Shown: positions 25,323-37,665, counted from the first letter of the stretch. The stretch: 64,000 nucleotides of DNA from Lethocerus indicus (GCA_019843655.1 JACDQD010000010.1:6927637-6991636), one strand, 5' to 3'. The notes: generated by a model from the sequence alone, not told the origin. Numbers and translations: made by a program.

Positions 25323-27936
25323 ACAGCCTCCGAACGTGACTAGCTCCTAGGGTAACACTTTTCGGGGCTTAGAAAATTCGCACGAAGGATTTTTTTCACA
25401 GCTATTTATGATGTTCGGACAAAGGTTCTTCTAAAATAATACAAAAAGAATTGAAAATAGAAATAAACTCCTACATTAAAATCCCGTAAGATGTTTGTCA
25501 TAAACATTTCTCCCAGGTTTGGGACGACCTAGGATATTAGGAAGAGATGAAACACAGTAATCAGTTAATACTGATTCAAAGAGTTGAATAACACTGCAGA
25601 GTGTATAAATTGTTGAACTTATTTAAAACTTTTAAGTATTGTATATTTTTTATTTAGGACTATTAAGTATTTTATATTTTTATATGTTTGATATATAGTT
25701 TATATATTTGTTTTTTTCAGGAGATAAAAATAAACGCCGACCGGGACTCACGGATCGTACTTCAATCCGAAACTTACGGTAAGAGAAATTATTCTGGACT
25801 TATAAATTGATCAATTAAACCTTAATTCTTCCATCTGAATAATATTTATTTAATATTTTATCATCGATTCTATAATTATATAGCACCAAATACAGTATAT
25901 TCGCTGATTAAAACTAGTAAAACCGGGGTTCTCAATATTGCAAATGAATACGGCGCGATCTGCTACTAACCCTCATTACCGGACGGTCTTCCAGTTTAGT
26001 ATAGCCGGGGCGCCGTACCATTGTTGATCGAATAATAAAATCGTAATAAAAATTGATCGAACGCACGATGAATTAATCTTGGCGTATGTTCGTAAATAAA
26101 ACGCACGAAATTAATGTTATTTTATCCCTCTTGGAACGGCTAAGTTACGAACTCATTTAAGCATTCGACAAAACCTATTCAAAATACGCTGTCGCTACTT
26201 GCAGCTTATCTTTTAAAATCATTTTAATAAAGATTAAAATTCGTGGATTGAAATAATTATGAAGATAAATATTCTTCGATACAAACCATCTGAATGGGCG
26301 GCGATCCAGAAGGAAATCCATGGACAACTATAGCCCCCGTTGTTACAACTGTTGGAAGCGAATTAAATTATCGTTCTGTTGTTCATAAATTTCCGTTCCC
26401 ATTAATCGGAATCTAATTTTGATAAATTAAATTCTATTTCATGAAATAAGTTGATTTATATTACATTTCTGTGGCCTAGATTCTAAAATTCAAGGAAGAA
26501 GAAACACATTACGGTAGTTTAAATTTCCATGAAAATACAGAAAAAATTTCCAACATTAATATTTTTAACATTTCTTCATTAAAATGCTAAACCGTTAATA
26601 GAAGTTGGGAATATTTTGCAAAATACGTAATAAATTATTTCCAGTACGTTGATAGTTTACTACATCAAGAAAGTGAACAAATAAGGAGTTAATCAGACAT
26701 CAAACATCTGTTTTACCTTTTGTTCATTCTCTTACCATTCTGTGCGTAAATTCCATAATTCAGAAAATTAATGTCAGACGACAAATGGGGTTTATAAAGA
26801 AAATTGTGGGAATTCTATATTCACGCTGCGGGTCTAAATGCAAGCTACTTCGCGGCGACTTGGCCGGGTGCCCGCAGCGCTACCTAGTAGCGATGCCGTG
26901 AACTAGAAGAAGCTCAATGGCTTGGACGAGGTTCGAGAGTTGGCTGCCAGATAGCGCAGCGCTACACTCGCCCACACCGGCTGGCATATCAAACGAAAAT
27001 CAGTTTATATAAATAAATTAATGTTATATTAATAAATTGAAGTAAATAATTAGTTGATTACTTAAACTCTGATTGCACTGCTCAATAATTTATACCAAAA
27101 AAAAACCAGAAATTCTAAAAAACGTCCTGATATTGGTGCATGTAGGAAATATTTTTCTAAATAAAATATTGTGGAGGAATTAAGGCAGTTAAGGCAATTA
27201 AAGAGCTGTTGGTAGTAATGCAAAAATTTATTTATTATTTAAAAAATAAATCAAATGTATCGTATGAGTATGAGTAACGTTGAGGATACTTTTAATGACA
27301 AAGTTACCTGTTTAAAGACATAAAATTATAAAATATAATGATCTCTATCTTCATCTTTATCCTGATATAATCACGCTTTATGTACTAAACAAAACATGCA
27401 GAGCACACATAAACGCGAACTATAAATATTAATACACTTATCAGATGGAAGTGTTGGTGCCATTAAAACTTTAGAAACGGTTATATCGCCAGTTATATGC
27501 GTTTCTTGACCGCTTCACCTCCAGCCGCGATCTTCTCGCGTTCAGAGACTTCTTCAGGGCAACATTGGCGGACTTTATGTAACTTTAACCCAGACTTGAT
27601 CTCTAATCCGACTTACTTTGAGTAGCGGCCAAGTCCAAGAACAAGATTGCAGTCGACAAAGAACTCTGACTCTGCTTATAATATCGCACTGTTACTAATA
27701 ATTAATTTAAGCATTCTTTTAAAATTCTTCCCATGCTAAGTTTCGAGATCCTGACTTAATTGATTAGGTACTTGATTAAAAAAATAATTGAATCTCCGTT
27801 TCCTTTTGTTTATCCGGAGGAACCACCGTAAGTCGTTATATAGTTTATAAATGTTTTATATAGTTAAAAATTCTAATTTAATGAAAATTCGGCCCTGAAC
27901 TTAATAATCGACAGGAACTATACGGAGTATTGATAC
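25323..27936. other. Intergenic, AT-rich, nothing recognised
   Basis: Largely AT-rich with one GC-rich patch at 26.82-26.99 kb. No open frame of note. Confidence 0.6.
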
Positions 27937-28302
27937 TAGTTTAAAATAGCTGTTTTGTGGTCTGCGAGGGGTTGGAATACCGTAGATTTCATGTGTTTCT
28001 GTCTCCTCTCGCTGGTTTGGTCTTTTGCTAGACCGGTTTCAAGCACAAGAAACCGACATTATAAATGAAATGATGAATTCCCAAAGTGACGCTATGTTCG
28101 CTCCGCTAATCCTACTAAAGGACCTCACGCCCTCCCCCCCTTTTTGACCGACAACCCGACAAAGACGTAAGCCGATTTGCAAAAAATTCTACTCCCTCCA
28201 CAAACTCAAACGAGACAGACAAAATACCACAAGAGCACAATAACAAGAGACACGACAAACAGACAACCACCACAGTACAAGTGACAGTGACAGTGCAGTG
28301 AG
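27937..28302 (+). mobile_element. FB element, left arm and centre, cut off on the right
   Basis: Starts TAGTTTAAAATAGCTGTTTTG and follows the family left arm to GCTAGACCGGTTTC. The hammerhead-like part is missing. A centre follows that is also seen, inverted, in the 32.4 kb copy (CCGACAACCCGACAAAGAC). It ends with the start of the right arm (GACAAACAGACAACCACCAC to GACAGTGCAGTGAG) at an abrupt junction with repeat R. This is the longest view of the family centre in the window. No open frame is seen in it. Confidence 0.82.
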
Positions 28303-28456
28303 CCTTAAACATTATTTTGTACGACTACATTATTTCTATATTCCGTGTATTAATTATTCCATTTATTAATGATATGTTGTACATCTTGTGTCTCCCAATA
28401 TCGTGCCAGCAGATATATAATTGAAGTTGTTTACGAGATATATTTATTATATTAGT
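28303..28456 (+). repeat. Flank repeat R, copy 2
   Basis: Near-identical to 20712-20861, including the AT-rich target sequence at its right end, and again followed by an FB element. Its left end abuts a truncated FB copy directly. Confidence 0.85.
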
Positions 28457-28776
28457 TTAATTTTTTTGTGGTCTGCGAGGGGTTGGAATACCGTAGATTT
28501 GTGTGTTTCTGTCTCCTCTCGCCGGTTTGGTCTTTTGCTACCGGTCTAGCAAAAGGTCTAGGTGTTTATCGGGCATCCTCACTGCACTGTCACTGTCGAC
28601 GAACAGACAACCAGCGCAGTGACAGTGCAGTGAGGATGCCCGAAAAACATCCAAAGTGCTAAAAGTGACTAACACCGGTACTGAAGATGGCGAGCGGCCG
28701 AAACCGGTCTGGCAGAAGACCGAACGAGCGGGATGAGGCAGAAACACAAAAAATTTACGGAAAAATAGCTGTTTTT
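28457..28776 (+). mobile_element. FB element, both arms, with 26-bp perfect inner palindrome
   Basis: The left arm begins TTTGTGGTCTGCGAGG; the right arm ends ACAAAAAATTTACGG. At the centre, CGGGCATCCTCACTG... (28570-28595) is the exact reverse complement of 28617-28642, separated by a 21-base loop. The hammerhead-like motif at 28677-28713 keeps CTGAAGA, GAA and ACCGGTC, but stem I is altered (GGTA against TGGC). No target-site duplication is found, as expected if it arrived joined to repeat R or was later rearranged. Confidence 0.85.
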
Positions 28777-29269
28777 TCGGCAATCCGCTAATGTTTGTTA
28801 TACTGCGTCTTGTCCCGTGCTTCTCGCCACCTTTTAATCGCATCTTAAACGTATAATACCTCATGAGTGTTCCAGAACGCGACCGTGTGGGAATAATACC
28901 TGGCCCCGGTGTGTGAATAATACCTGTGTGGACGTCTGCGGTCCGATGAAAGGCAACCCCCAACCCCGATATTCCCGATAAAACCGGGGTTATCGCCGGC
29001 CACCGTCTGTTTGTCCGGTTATTAGTGGCCCCGGCGGGGTGTTCCTATCTAGGGGCGGCGATCTGGAGCCGGCGGTAAAAAAGAAAAAACAGACGAGAGG
29101 AAAGGGAGGGGCGTTATCACGCTCCGAGAGGAAGCTGCAGGCACGTCCTAACAAAACAACGGTTCAGTGTCCCTAATTTTTGGATTTTTCAAAATTTTTC
29201 TCCGCCCTCAGCCTTTCCCCGTGTCTTCCTCCAGAATTTCATAAACGATTTTTTCCCTTTATTCTCGTA
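28777..29269. other. Intergenic, nothing recognised
   Basis: GC-rich part at 28.95-29.15 kb. No gene recognised. Confidence 0.6.
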
Positions 29270-29522
29270 AAATCAACTACTTATAGTTATTAGTACAATG
29301 GTTGAATCTATTGTTTTTTTTCCGCGTGAACCACCCAATGATGGCACTTTTGAAACATGCGAACATTTACGGCTTCGGACTAAGGAGATCTCTAGGTCCG
29401 TGGCGTTTTAGCCGACGCGGGGGGTATAATGGATGGGTAAGGGAGGAAAGGGACTGAACGATTGGATTAAGATGAGAAGAAAGGCGGGAGTGGAACTTCA
29501 AGAACCGGAATTTTGCGACTTT
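29270..29522 (-). mobile_element. Jockey-like retrotransposon relic, copy 6
   Basis: Minus-strand 3' end only: the AATCGCAAAATTCC (VAKSR) region, the CCGCCTTTCTTCTCATC segment, the CGCCGCGTCGGC-type RRLKR region, and the ACTTATAGTTATTAGTACAATGG tail in reverse at 29276-29300. Stops interrupt the frame. Confidence 0.78.
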
Positions 29523-32262
29523 ACATAAACGAATAAAAAGGTTTCGTCAATATTATTATATGATGGGCAAAAATCAAGATCGACAGTATTCGCCGTTTTT
29601 GTAAGTAATTATTGGAACTGGATGAGAGTCTCATTCTCCCGATTTAATTTTTACACGGTATAGGCTTTATAACATTATAACAATAACCGCGTAATCATTT
29701 ATATAAGCACAATTATATAGATGATAAATGTAAATAACTAATTTAGCGAACCGATGACATAATAATAGAATGGGCACTGATGTAGTTCGTTGATTGAACG
29801 TTTAGAATCATCCCTTCATTTTTGGTTCAACGCAATAAAAATTCTGCTGGGTCATCCCAGTATTGAACTATCGCTATAAATTTATTTGGCTTCTTCAGCC
29901 ATTTTTTTGTTGTTCAGCCATTTTATCTACAAATAAATAACAATTTGTAAATAAAAACAAAATATTGTTTTCAAGAAAAGATTCCCTTTGAGAGTACTAT
30001 ATCAGATTGAGGTTATTGAAAAAGGAATTTATTATACTATCAATAGAGGAACAGATCACTTCAGATTAGATTTTTCTGACGACCGGTGTGAGGGTAAGAT
30101 GCAAATCCATTGTACGAAATAATGAATTGAAAACAAAATGAATGGTACAACAAGTCCCGATAAAACGGGGGGGAGGATCGAGTTACTGACGCGAACGCTA
30201 AGACGGTCGATTAACCCTTCGCCGGCTTAAAAACAACATTTCCCTCCCTTCAAACTCCCCTAAATTTGCGTTTCAAATAGGTCCTGCGAGCCAGCCCCCC
30301 TTTCGGAGTGAATTGGGGCCGGGGACCTTCTTACGGCCCATCGTGCCGGAAAATTCGATTTCGCAACGGGACCTAATTGTTAAATTATGCCTAACCGAGT
30401 TAATCACCTGGGGGCGATAGAGTTCGGACCGGAATTTTATTCAAATTTATTTTCAGCAGATCATGGGATAAATTGGAGAGACCGTATTCAGTCTGAAATA
30501 TTTCTAGTTATTGAATTTCTGGTCTCGAGACAGGAAATCGAGGTTGTTTCTTAGACCCGACGACGGCAGTCCAGTTTTTTAAAGATATATGAAACTACAT
30601 CGACACTAATATACCGTATTTTACTGTTAGGATAACACTAAAAATATTCCATTGCACAGAATCAATTGAGTCTAGATCAAAAATCGCCCGAAATAAATAA
30701 TACCTTCAATTGAAGCCACAAGAAGTAACTCTTTCCGAAGTAAAAATTGATAACGCGGATCTGTTTTTAACTTTGATAAAGATTAATTTGCCTTAATTGA
30801 AATTAAAATGCGCTCGCAAAATACGCAATAAAACGCTATTAGGGCCCCCAACCCGGCGTGGGGCAAAATGAATTTCCACCGATGGCGCTATTTATTCATT
30901 GAAATTGATCAATTAGGAGTAGGGCCATTAAGTTTATATACGAAAAAAAAAGCGTCGGCCGAGCCCTCTTAATTGGGACCGGGCCCCGTTAGAGGCTCTC
31001 ACGGCTATTCAACCTTCTTCTTCTGAAGCAATTCCTCTTCTTCCCAGCTCCGGCAGACTCGGGTATTACCGTTAGACACGACACTTTCCTTGAAATTCGT
31101 TTTCATTCAGCGAATATCGTCCTAATAATCAGCTAATTTTCGCAATAAAGAAAAACCTGGAGTAATTATTAAATTACAATGCGCTGATATTTGACAAGAA
31201 AACTGGGCTCTTTTGTAGTGCGGCAACCGAAGAAAGTTTCATACGCTCGAATGAGAGAAAAAACTGTTTATCCGAATTCGGAATTTCATGTTTTGAATTT
31301 TTAAAAATCAAATAATTTTTAGATATTCCCAAGTTCCTTGGTATATTTTCTGCCTAAGTTATCTCATGAAGTGTTCTCCTCTTTCATTTCTGAGGATTTC
31401 CGGAAGCTGTTGACAGTTTCGAACTATTCAGTTGGTTTTTACTCGATATTTTATCGACACGTCCGAAGATTAATTATGAAAAAAATTTAAACGGCAGAAA
31501 TTTCCGCATTATTTAATTGCGAAGGTTCGTTAGAGGGTAGTTGTGATTTTTGCAAAGGGGGTTGATACACAAAGGGGGCTTTTAGACAAAAGTGGGCTGT
31601 CGGTGATTAAACACCGAGGGGCGTGTTTCAGACACCAGTCGATAAATGACGTGAGCTCGGCTAGCGGAATATTTTTTCTTCGCTTTTTTTTTACTCTGTT
31701 CTAATGCCCTCCCCTTCTGAAGACAGTTTCTCGAATCTCGCTAATGGGCCCAATCACTCTTGGCGGTATAAGGGCCGACATAAGGCGGCATTCAGTTTCG
31801 CCGGTGCCGAATTGATGATTTCACACATATTCGGCGATATGATGAAGCCGTACGACACTTCTAATCCTCTGAGGGACTCATATTAGCTTATACTTGCGTT
31901 GTGACTCGCTCATTTATTGATGTCACGTGAAGGGGTGAAACTCGGGGGGGAAAAAAAACTTTTTTGCGAGTAACCCAACCTGCCGAATCGAAACTCGCGT
32001 GTACCGCCCTCCGATATATCGGATATCGGGACAGGTTTTGGTGGCTTTGCATGAAAGCCGATATTATAGTTCGGGCCCCACACTGTCGGCGGCTTGTCGA
32101 GACCGCGGTCGGAAAAAATACGCCGCCATGTTTTCGCCGAACGCGGTCCAAAACTTTTATTTTGATCCGTATCAGATTTTAGTCCGGGTTTAATGTTCTA
32201 AGGGAAAGTACTGGGACTGGTTCAGGACGAGCGCCAACTCTATTTACGAAAAATTTATTCAG
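29523..32262. other. Intergenic, nothing recognised
   Basis: Alternating AT-rich and CpG-rich sequence. Open frames up to 87 codons around 31.7-32.2 kb overlap on both strands and show no recognisable content. Confidence 0.6.
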
Positions 32263-32648
32263 AATAAATCTTCAGTTTGCATTACCCGTTTTGTGGTCTG
32301 CGAGGGGTTGGAATACCGTACATTTTGCGTGTTTATGTCTCCTCTCGCTGATTTGGTCTTTCGCTAGACCGGTTTCGGCAGCTCGCCATCTTCAGTAGCG
32401 GTGTTAGTCACTATTGGCACTTTGGATGTTTTTCGGGCATCCTCACTGCACTGTCACTGTCACTTGTACTGTGGTGGTTGTCTGTTAAAAAGTCTTTGTC
32501 GGGTTGTCGGTTAAAAAGGGGGCGGGTGTCCATCTCTTTGCCTTTCGAAGATTGCGAACAGCCGAAACCGGTCTAGCAAAAGACCGAACCAGCGAGAGGA
32601 GATAGAAACACACGAAATCTACGGTATTCCAACCCCGAAATAAATCTT
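32263..32648 (+). mobile_element. FB palindromic retroelement, fullest copy, 10-bp target-site duplication
   Basis: The element spans 32273-32638, flanked by AATAAATCTT at 32263-32272 and 32639-32648. The left arm is complete: GTTTTGTGGTCTGCGAGGGG through CTCCTCTCGCTG, the hammerhead-like motif, GGATGTTTTTCGGGCATCC and CACTTGTACTGTGGTGG. The right arm is shortened on its inner side and runs AACAGCCGAAACCGGTC to GAAATCTACGGTATTCC. Internal deletions differ between copies, as is common when long palindromes replicate. Confidence 0.9.
32363..32399 (-). ncRNA. Hammerhead-like ribozyme motif in FB element
   Basis: On the minus strand: GCTA, CTGAAGA, TGGC-GAGCT-GCC, GAA, ACCGGT, C, TAGC. All hammerhead core bases are kept and stem I and stem III pair. 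Compared with the 11.4 kb copy only the stem II loop differs (GAGCT against GAGCA), which is where change would be tolerated. The same caveats apply: unpaired U before stem II and a loopless stem III. Confidence 0.5.
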
Positions 32649-35600
32649 TTCATACGGATTGAGAATATATTCTGCTAATTGATTTATTGACTCAGTAATC
32701 ACGAATTCACTGAGTACTTCACAACTTCATGCTCTTGTTGAGCTATTAATACTGTCTCAGGCATCAACATCCACATTTACTGTTATTTACAGTGATGTTT
32801 CCCGGAAGACCCCGGAAAATTTTTTAAATAAGCTAATCTATGTCTATGTAACCGCTTTACTCGTAACATTTTCACATTCTTTATTTATTTAATGCTGTTA
32901 AATAAAATTGAGAACATCAGTCGGTGGGGTTTATGGCCGACACTAATCTTGGGCACGTTCCATTCATCGACAGCCAACGACCTATGCCAGTAATTTAATT
33001 TACTAACCAGAAAGACCAAACGCGCGTCGACTTTTCTATTTCCGTCCGAACAACTGGTTTGTCTCCCTGTGTCATTTCTCGTCAACGGACCTGCAAACGA
33101 AACCGGTTCAGCCGACCTCGCTCAATTTCGTCATTGGCAAAAATAAAAGCAGAAAGGAAGGATCGGCCTGCAAGGGGGAAGAAAAAGGAACAGAAATTGC
33201 GTCGCACGATCGTCCCAGTATTTTACCGCATTAATAATAAGTGCGTACTGTAAATTTAATACGGAAATTTTGTTTATGAAGTATCATATTTAGATCATCA
33301 TTATAGATAGTATTGTTGTCTCCCTGTTTTTAGTGTCTCGGCATTCTTGTCTTTATTAATAAAGTGAGGTTGACGTCTAACAACTCAGTCATTTTCGCCT
33401 GCAGATCGATTCCTCGAGCGCGTTTCCCAATATTTATAATTATGTTGTCCCTACGAACGTTTTAAACGGGAATTATTGTGCTGCCGGTCCGCTAGAGAAC
33501 AAGAGGCGCTAGATCACGCTGTTTCGCAACGGGCGAATAACCGGAGAACGCCGTTTCACAATCGGTACACGGAGATTAGTGAAGTTGCTCAACACTTTTG
33601 CTAACGCGGTTCTAATAATATCGTCGTTGTCTTATTGGGAAATGTCACCCGAACGCGTCGCCGCGTTGGGCAACGCGTTGGGACTGCCAAATGTCAACTG
33701 TCGAATGGAAGACGATCGGAGACCAGAAGAAGGAGCGCGTCCGATGAAAGACCTAAAGCGAACCCGCTATGCCATTTCCTTTTTCTTGGACTCAGAATAT
33801 AATTTGGTGTTAAAGTTCATCTAATCCATCTAAATACAATATTTGGTATTATTTTTTCTTTAATGCTGACTACAGAGAACCACGATTACTGTAATTGTTC
33901 TCTACGCCTGTCGTTTCTGTAGTAATGCACCTGCAGATCTATTTGTTGGCCGAATATTGGATTGGGGGTGTGTCCCTCCCTGTCCTTCCCTCTCTGTCGC
34001 ACCCATTGGACCCGCCTATCGTCCCCTTTCGGTTTTCCCCTCGTCCGGAAAGCTCCCCTTCCTTCCATTGTGCTCTCGCCGGGGCCCCGGGGTCAGCCCT
34101 CACAAAAGGGCATCGCCCCTTCCGCCTTCAAAAGGGAAGCGAAGTAGGGAAAATATTTCTCCCGCCGAGCGAATTGAGATATTAATATTGCAGGCTAACG
34201 AAGAAAAGGGAAAAGGGAAAACGGGTTCGAGCCCTTCCTCCCCCTCCCTCTACCGAGAAGGGCCGGTGAACAAACAAGGTTTGATTCATCTTTACAGGAT
34301 TAACTACAATTCTCGGCTTAATTTAATTCGACTTGTTCAGTGTGTAAGGTTTCAACATGTGGACGGACGCTTCTGTCCATTTTACTCCGACGCCACGGGG
34401 TGTTTTGAGAATTAATCGAACTCATACCTAAAGAGTTAAGTTCACATATAGAGAGTACCATTCTCCCAGTGGCATTAAAAATGCACACACTGGGCGTTCG
34501 GGCTAAGTTATATTAGGAGATAGATTAAGCCTAGGTTTAGGTTGAGTTGAATACACGCGAGCCTTAAACAGTTTTTTTATAGCCTTACAGTTTACTTCCG
34601 AACAAATTTATTCCTATTCATCGTGGGCTTTCATCCCGTCGGTTTCTCCCAGCGAAACTTTGTTGGGGGTACTTTTCCAAGCAAAGCGCGCTATCCCTGT
34701 CCCGCGACTATGGAGGCTTTCACATTGCCAATGATAGTGGATTGCCGAGAAAAATACAGAATGAAAATCGGTCTCCACGTCGGGATGATGCAATATGTTG
34801 AGTGAAGAAAGGGAAGAGAATCGGGCGGGCGATCGTCATTACGCGTATTAAAACTGGGGCTAGGCCAACCGTTTAGAGGAAACTGAACCTTGGGAAAATT
34901 GAAAATTGCGGCCCCCTCTAATGGCCGGGGATTGGAGGTGCCGGCGGCGTCTTGGATGATTACAAGCGCGGGCTGGATGTGGAGGCCGATAGCCCGAGCC
35001 CACGCGGGTAATGGGGCCGGCATTAGGAACGCTCTCGTTTTAGCCCGAGACTCTTCCTTACCGGTATTAAGTCCACCGCATCCACGTCGATAGTGTCCGA
35101 CGATTCGTTCCAGTTGTTATCGAGAAGAGATATCGACGCCCGGAATGTGTACTTCGATACCGGCCGGCGCACGGTCTCGTAGTTCATAGGGTAAGCGCGA
35201 GTGAAAATTTGAATATTATATTGTGATTGTTGTATTAGTAGGGACGAGGATAGGAAAATTAGCTCGGAAAATACCACATAAAGAAGATTCGTGGAGAAGT
35301 ACAATTAGTTTTAATAACGGTCTCATCTTAGAGCGGGCACTTCCGCATGACGTGATCCCATCCTTCCTCTTCCCCGCATGCGCACTCCCAGGGGCATTGT
35401 GGGCTGTGTCCTCTTACCCAGGCTCATGCATACACATGCTGCCGAAATCGTTGGTCCCAAATACTATTTAGATAATCCCCCGCCACACCGCAAGGAGATA
35501 AACCTTTGGACTAATCCTGTTTCGCGATTAGTCACCATCAACGGAGGTTATAAGACGGTGTTCTCCTTTTGCGACGGGCCATAAACAATTCCTGAGTATC

Positions 35601-36069
35601 GCCTTCACCGGGAAGGGGGAAAGGAGGCGGCGATTTTTTAACGGATTAACGGGGGCCGACGTAATTTGGGTACTACAGGGCGTGAATTATAATGGGGGAC
35701 GTGTTCGGGGCTAAGGTGACGCAGGAGCGAGGTCCACGACCTCGCCGGGGGACAAGGCCTGGCAAGGTCGAGCGTTCAACTTTTTCCCGGCCTCCTCGCC
35801 GCCGCCTTCGCCACTCCCCAACTTTCCCCTTTCCCAAGCCCGCTTCTCTTTAACTCTGTAACAGTTGTGTAACACGGAGACAGCCAGTGCGCACTTCTCA
35901 GAAACGGTAAACTGGACGAAATAATAGACAAAATAACGACTAAACACAGACAAACTTCACCCAAATCCCTGGCAACTTCCTCCCAGCTACCCCAAAAACC
36001 CCACTGGCCACCAAAAGACGTACCGCAAGGAGGAGGGTCCTCACGCCGAGCTAAAAGACCCCCCGACCA
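32649..36069. other. Intergenic, CpG-rich patches, no supported gene
   Basis: Long overlapping open frames at 33.9-34.4 kb (up to 152 codons) are pyrimidine-rich and low-complexity in translation, without recognised domain or splice context. TAATGGGGCC occurs at 35009. I find no RNA gene. Confidence 0.55.
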
Positions 36070-36258
36070 AAGTGAAAGTGAAACAGTGTAGTGAAAGCTG
36101 TAAATGTGCCAGTTATATGCCTATAGTGCATAGTGCTGTCACCAGTGCCCCTGTGATCAGTGCACCAAAACAAAGTTTCGCGAGCAGTGTAGTGAACCCA
36201 AGTGGCAGGTGCAAAGTGTGTGACCGAATATATGTGTTTGTGCGAGTGAATGTAGTGA
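36070..36258 (+). other. AGTG-rich segment, possible 5' untranslated sequence
   Basis: Dense in GTGAAAGTGAAACAGTG, AGTGTAGTGA and similar strings, a composition common in insect 5' untranslated exons. It contains a 65-codon open frame ending GTAGCTTAA, with no recognised product. It directly precedes the repeat shared with 9.3 kb, so it could instead be the upstream part of a longer retroposon. A possible splice donor is GGCAG|GTGCAAAG near 36208. A link to gene A, 4.5 kb downstream, is possible but unproven. Confidence 0.3.
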
Positions 36259-36462
36259 GTGTAGCTTAAGTCCTCGGGTTTTTAATGTAAATTTTCCCGA
36301 CTATCGCAATAAAATTGTAAAAAAATTCCTGTTCAATGTATTATAATATTTAAGAATATAAATGTAGTAAGGCCAATAGGCCGGAATGCATGCAGTAATC
36401 ACCATTTGTATATATTGTTGTATCGTTATAATATTTGTATTTAAAGAAATAAAAATTATCTT
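36259..36462 (+). repeat. Retroposon-like 3'-end repeat, copy A
   Basis: Plus-strand partner of 9309-9502. Starts GTAGCTTAAGTCCTCGGG, passes AATAAAATTG and GTAGTAAGGCCAATAGGCC, and ends ATTTAAAGAAATAAAAATTATC. The AATAAA-like end suggests the 3' end of a transcribed unit. Confidence 0.7.
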
Positions 36463-37630
36463 TCTCCTATAAATGTACCTATAGTATGCATTACATTTAT
36501 ACACGGTATTCGAATCAGCACATGGACGTAATACTGCATTTTACAAACTTGAATCACTCTAGACTGGAGTAGTACAGTACCCTCCTTTTAATTGATCCCG
36601 TATTGTATATTGAATTTTGAGGAATGTAAATGTATTTGTCTCGAATTCAATTGCACGTGGAAAACTGAAAAACGAAAGCATTTTTCTTAAAAATCATCAT
36701 TCTGGACAGCAGCTAGTCCTTGATATAAGACTCAGAACCAAAGAACTGTTCTCCAAATATGGAAATATCCAATGAGCTAACAAAACGCAATAATATCCCG
36801 GCGACCTATCGCTAGCTCGCGATCGACGGTTTACCAACCATAGATGTCCTGTTAAAGATCGGTTTCACCTTCTAGACAGTAAATAAGGCTGGTTGCGAGA
36901 ATCCTATATCGTTTATATTTTATTGCGCAATACCTGGAGCAAAATTGACGATTGGATATCGGCTTATTTTACTGCCTTCAGTCTGGAGGCAATGTCGGGT
37001 CCGAGGAAGAATTATGGAGAATCCCCGGTATTTAATATCACCTGAGGGCCATTCAAAGGCCTGTATAGAGGATTTCCCCTTTTCCCTCCCGGAAAGGAAG
37101 CCCGGGACAAAGCTAACCTGCCTGTGTTTCGATGGTACAAAGCGTGAATCCACAGAATGGTCCATATAGAAACGCAATAACCCTGGCGTTATTCATTTTT
37201 GCAGTATGTCCCGTTTCGAATCACCAGCCTGTATATTTCAATTTGTTAGCCTGATTCTGGAAAAATGTAGATTATTCATGAGAAAAGTTGGGCCAACCAG
37301 CCTTCTAAACAATGTCGGTGCGGAAGGTGAACCGAAATTAAATCGGGGTCGTCGCGGTCAGACACCGCGCTTGGTAAAAGTACGGCTGGGGCAAAGCGCA
37401 GGGGCCACACTAATGCTACCACTAATGGCCAAGCGTTTCGAAGCAATTAGCCTTCGATTTATATTTAACGCCGCAATGAATTAAAGTGTTCACCCCCCAC
37501 GATGAAGCTATAAAAGGTGTAAAAATCGGGTATAACTATGTAATTTTATTTCTTCTCAACCACTACTGAGTGATAATCGTTTTAGATTCTTGTGTGTGCC
37601 TTTGCTTGTTTTTAAGTCATTTGATTTGTT
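36463..37630. other. Intergenic, nothing recognised
   Basis: No supported gene. A CpG-rich patch at 37.3-37.5 kb has short open frames only. Confidence 0.6.
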
Positions 37631-37665
37631 GGCTGCTTCTCGCCATCGTCAGTAGCGCATTTAAA
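37631..37665 (-). repeat. FB-related relic (half hammerhead-like motif)
   Basis: On the minus strand: GCGCTA, CTGACGA, TGGCGAGAAGCAGCC; the GAA and stem III side is absent. The variable core base N7 is C here, which a hammerhead would tolerate. Shares a CATTTAAA extension with the relic at 25.3 kb. Confidence 0.5.

Noticed and set aside
33957..34415. 152-codon open frame on the plus strand
   Set aside because: Overlaps two other long frames in the same CpG- and pyrimidine-rich patch. The translation is Pro/Ser-rich low complexity with no signal, domain or splice support; the length is explained by scarcity of stops in GC-rich DNA.
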